Source of the DNA: Chloroflexota bacterium
GTDB taxonomy: Bacteria; Chloroflexota; Ktedonobacteria; Ktedonobacterales; Ktedonobacteraceae
Assembly (NCBI GenBank): GCA_005881495.1
Contig: VBHI01000391.1
Span: forward strand, 1-6,091
Direction of reading: 5' to 3'
DNA length: 6,091 bases
Below the pieces are notes generated by a model that saw only the letters and a program-made list of their open reading frames with translations, ran no database searches and had not been told where the DNA came from. Below are positions 5,463-6,091 of this stretch, piece after piece; position 1 is the first letter of the stretch; every line of letters starts with the position of its first letter. The position numbers and the translations under genes were made by a program.

Positions 5463-5491
5463 TTGACTAACATATGCTTGATAGTCATAGT
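5463..5491 (+). promoter_or_regulatory. Weak candidate promoter before the structured region
   Basis: TTGACT (5463-5468), a 17-bp spacer and CATAGT (5486-5491) match a sigma-70 promoter at 5/6 and 4/6 positions. It would start RNA near 5498 and run through the inverted-repeat-rich stretch. The first arm of the 5478/5620 inverted repeat would then be untranscribed, so both ideas cannot be fully right. Confidence 0.25.
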
Positions 5492-5816
5492 AGGGTTTTG
5501 CAAAGGAACAGGTGACGACCCACATCTGTGGATCTCTCAGAGAGGTTCCTACGTCCCCTACCTACAGATTTACGGGGGTATCCACAATTGTACTTGGGGC
5601 GGCAGCGATTGCAGCGTTCGACTATCAATAATGGCCGCTGAGGGCTTTCTGCTTCGGCTTTTGGCTTAGCACTGCGGTAAACGCAGATCATCGATGATGG
5701 CCGCAAAGAAGCCTGCGGTCAACCAGCGTTAGGTTTGTTGATAGACGATGGGCCAGGGTGGAAACTCGTGAGGTAGCAACCTCGACACCATCCCGTTTTC
5801 TGTGTAAAGACAGGAA
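5478..5816 (+). ncRNA. Candidate structured RNA region, unidentified
   Basis: No ORF here has a ribosome site or domain, but perfect or near-perfect inverted repeats are dense. TTGATAGTC (5478-5486) pairs with GACTATCAA (5620-5628). Within it AGGAAC (5504-5509) pairs with GTTCCT (5545-5550), enclosing two small hairpins (5520-5531 and 5534-5544). Downstream are hairpins 5672-5686 (5 bp, GTAAA loop), palindrome 5687-5698, 5699-5720 (6 bp with one G-U), a two-level stem 5756-5793 (GGGTGG/CCATCC outside, GAGGT/ACCTC inside) and 5797-5816 (7 bp with one G-U). The strand is uncertain; plus is preferred because the next gene-like ORF is on plus. I considered HEARO/omega-type RNA, a group II intron fragment and a riboswitch, and cannot confirm any. 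It could also be mobile-element debris. Confidence 0.35.
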
Positions 5817-5845
5817 GGAAATATACAAGCAAAGAGAGGGGACAG

Positions 5846-5899
5846 ATGCACTCACTTAACATGATTTGGCAGAACAGAAACATGCAGTACAGGCCTTAG
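5846..5899 (+). CDS. Possible 17-aa leader peptide
   Basis: ATG at 5846 is preceded by GAGAGGGG only 4-5 nt upstream and reads MHSLNMIWQNRNMQYRP before TAG. It lies between the inverted-repeat-rich region and the ORF at 6034. Its size makes it easy to arise by chance; it is listed because the ribosome site is good. Confidence 0.2.
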   Translation: MHSLNMIWQNRNMQYRP

Positions 5900-6033
5900 A
5901 AAGTCATCAGTAAAAAAGCTCTTGGAGAGGCACATCCCACAGGATACGCAACGAGTTTTCATAGCTGACTAATAAGGAAAAACTGGCGGAATACAGAAGA
6001 AATGTGTCTCAATGTGCCAAGGAAGGAAATCTT

Positions 6034-6091
6034 ATGCCTTCTGTGCGAAACGTCAATGGAACAACTCTCCCAAGGAAAGGCGATAGGTATG
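6034..6091 (+). CDS. Start of an unidentified gene, partial (runs off right edge)
   Basis: ATG at 6034 follows AAGGAAGG with a 7-nt spacer, one of the best ribosome sites in the window. Nineteen codons are visible, reading MPSVRNVNGTTLPRKGDRY, then the sequence ends. The frame is open back to 5965, so a longer form using GTG at 6004 is possible. The protein family cannot be told from so few residues. It would be the first gene after about 750 bp of non-coding DNA. Confidence 0.45.
   Translation, partial: MPSVRNVNGTTLPRKGDRY

Noticed and set aside
5463..5706. Overlapping plus 68-aa and minus 73-aa ORFs, the latter with a C-x2-C-like stretch
   Set aside because: No ribosome sites; both lie across inverted repeats, and the cysteine pattern is too short and irregular. 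A decayed transposase was considered, but no transposase motif is visible.
5830..5961. Short protein-like stretches in different frames (possible frameshifted pseudogene)
   Set aside because: Each is under about 35 residues between stops with no recognisable motif, so chance cannot be excluded.
1..6091. CRISPR array, tRNA, rRNA, insertion-sequence ends
   Set aside because: No regularly spaced repeats, cloverleaf with T-arm, rRNA-like blocks or long terminal inverted repeats with target duplications were found by eye.

Overview
The window looks like an accessory region of a large, moderate-GC bacterial genome. Almost every gene has a clear AGGAG-type ribosome binding site. The XRE-type regulator with a long TPR-like tail, the GntR/UTRA regulator, the VOC enzyme and the many tiny zinc-binding proteins together suggest a Chloroflexota/Ktedonobacteria-like organism. 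That placement is inference from gene style; no marker gene is present.

Left part (1-2079, minus strand): a cluster of seven small genes read leftwards, each with its own Shine-Dalgarno. In order of transcription they are a 34-aa single-helix membrane peptide (2079-1975), a 74-aa B-box-like zinc protein (1926-1702), a 75-aa unknown (1656-1429), a 222-aa protein with an N-terminal zinc ribbon and an alternative internal start (1319 or 1025 to 651), a 72-aa excisionase-like helix-turn-helix protein (625-407), a 67-aa zinc-ribbon protein (380-177), and a gene that runs off the left edge (162-1). A near-consensus sigma-70 promoter (TTGACA-17-TACAAT, 1369-1341) splits the cluster into two transcription units. 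The two zinc ribbons share the spacing C-x3-C-x2-C-x17-C-x2-C and look paralogous. Small orphan proteins plus an excisionase-like HTH suggest the accessory module of an integrated element, but no integrase, attachment site or replication gene is visible here.

Middle (2080-4222): a 241-bp divergent intergenic region with phased GTAGC repeats leads into a plus-strand pair: a 491-aa XRE-HTH/TPR-like regulator (GTG start, 2321-3796) and, 15 bp downstream, a 136-aa VOC (glyoxalase/dioxygenase superfamily) enzyme (3812-4222).

Right part: a convergent intergenic region (4223-4548) holds a good intrinsic terminator for the minus-strand GntR/HutC-type regulator (5283-4549). From 5284 to 6033 there is no convincing protein gene. 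Instead, about 340 bp (5478-5816) is unusually rich in nested inverted repeats and may encode a structured RNA. A strong Shine-Dalgarno then precedes an ORF starting at 6034 that leaves the window. The structured region plus the cut-off ORF is the best candidate for something new, but its identity cannot be settled from this window.
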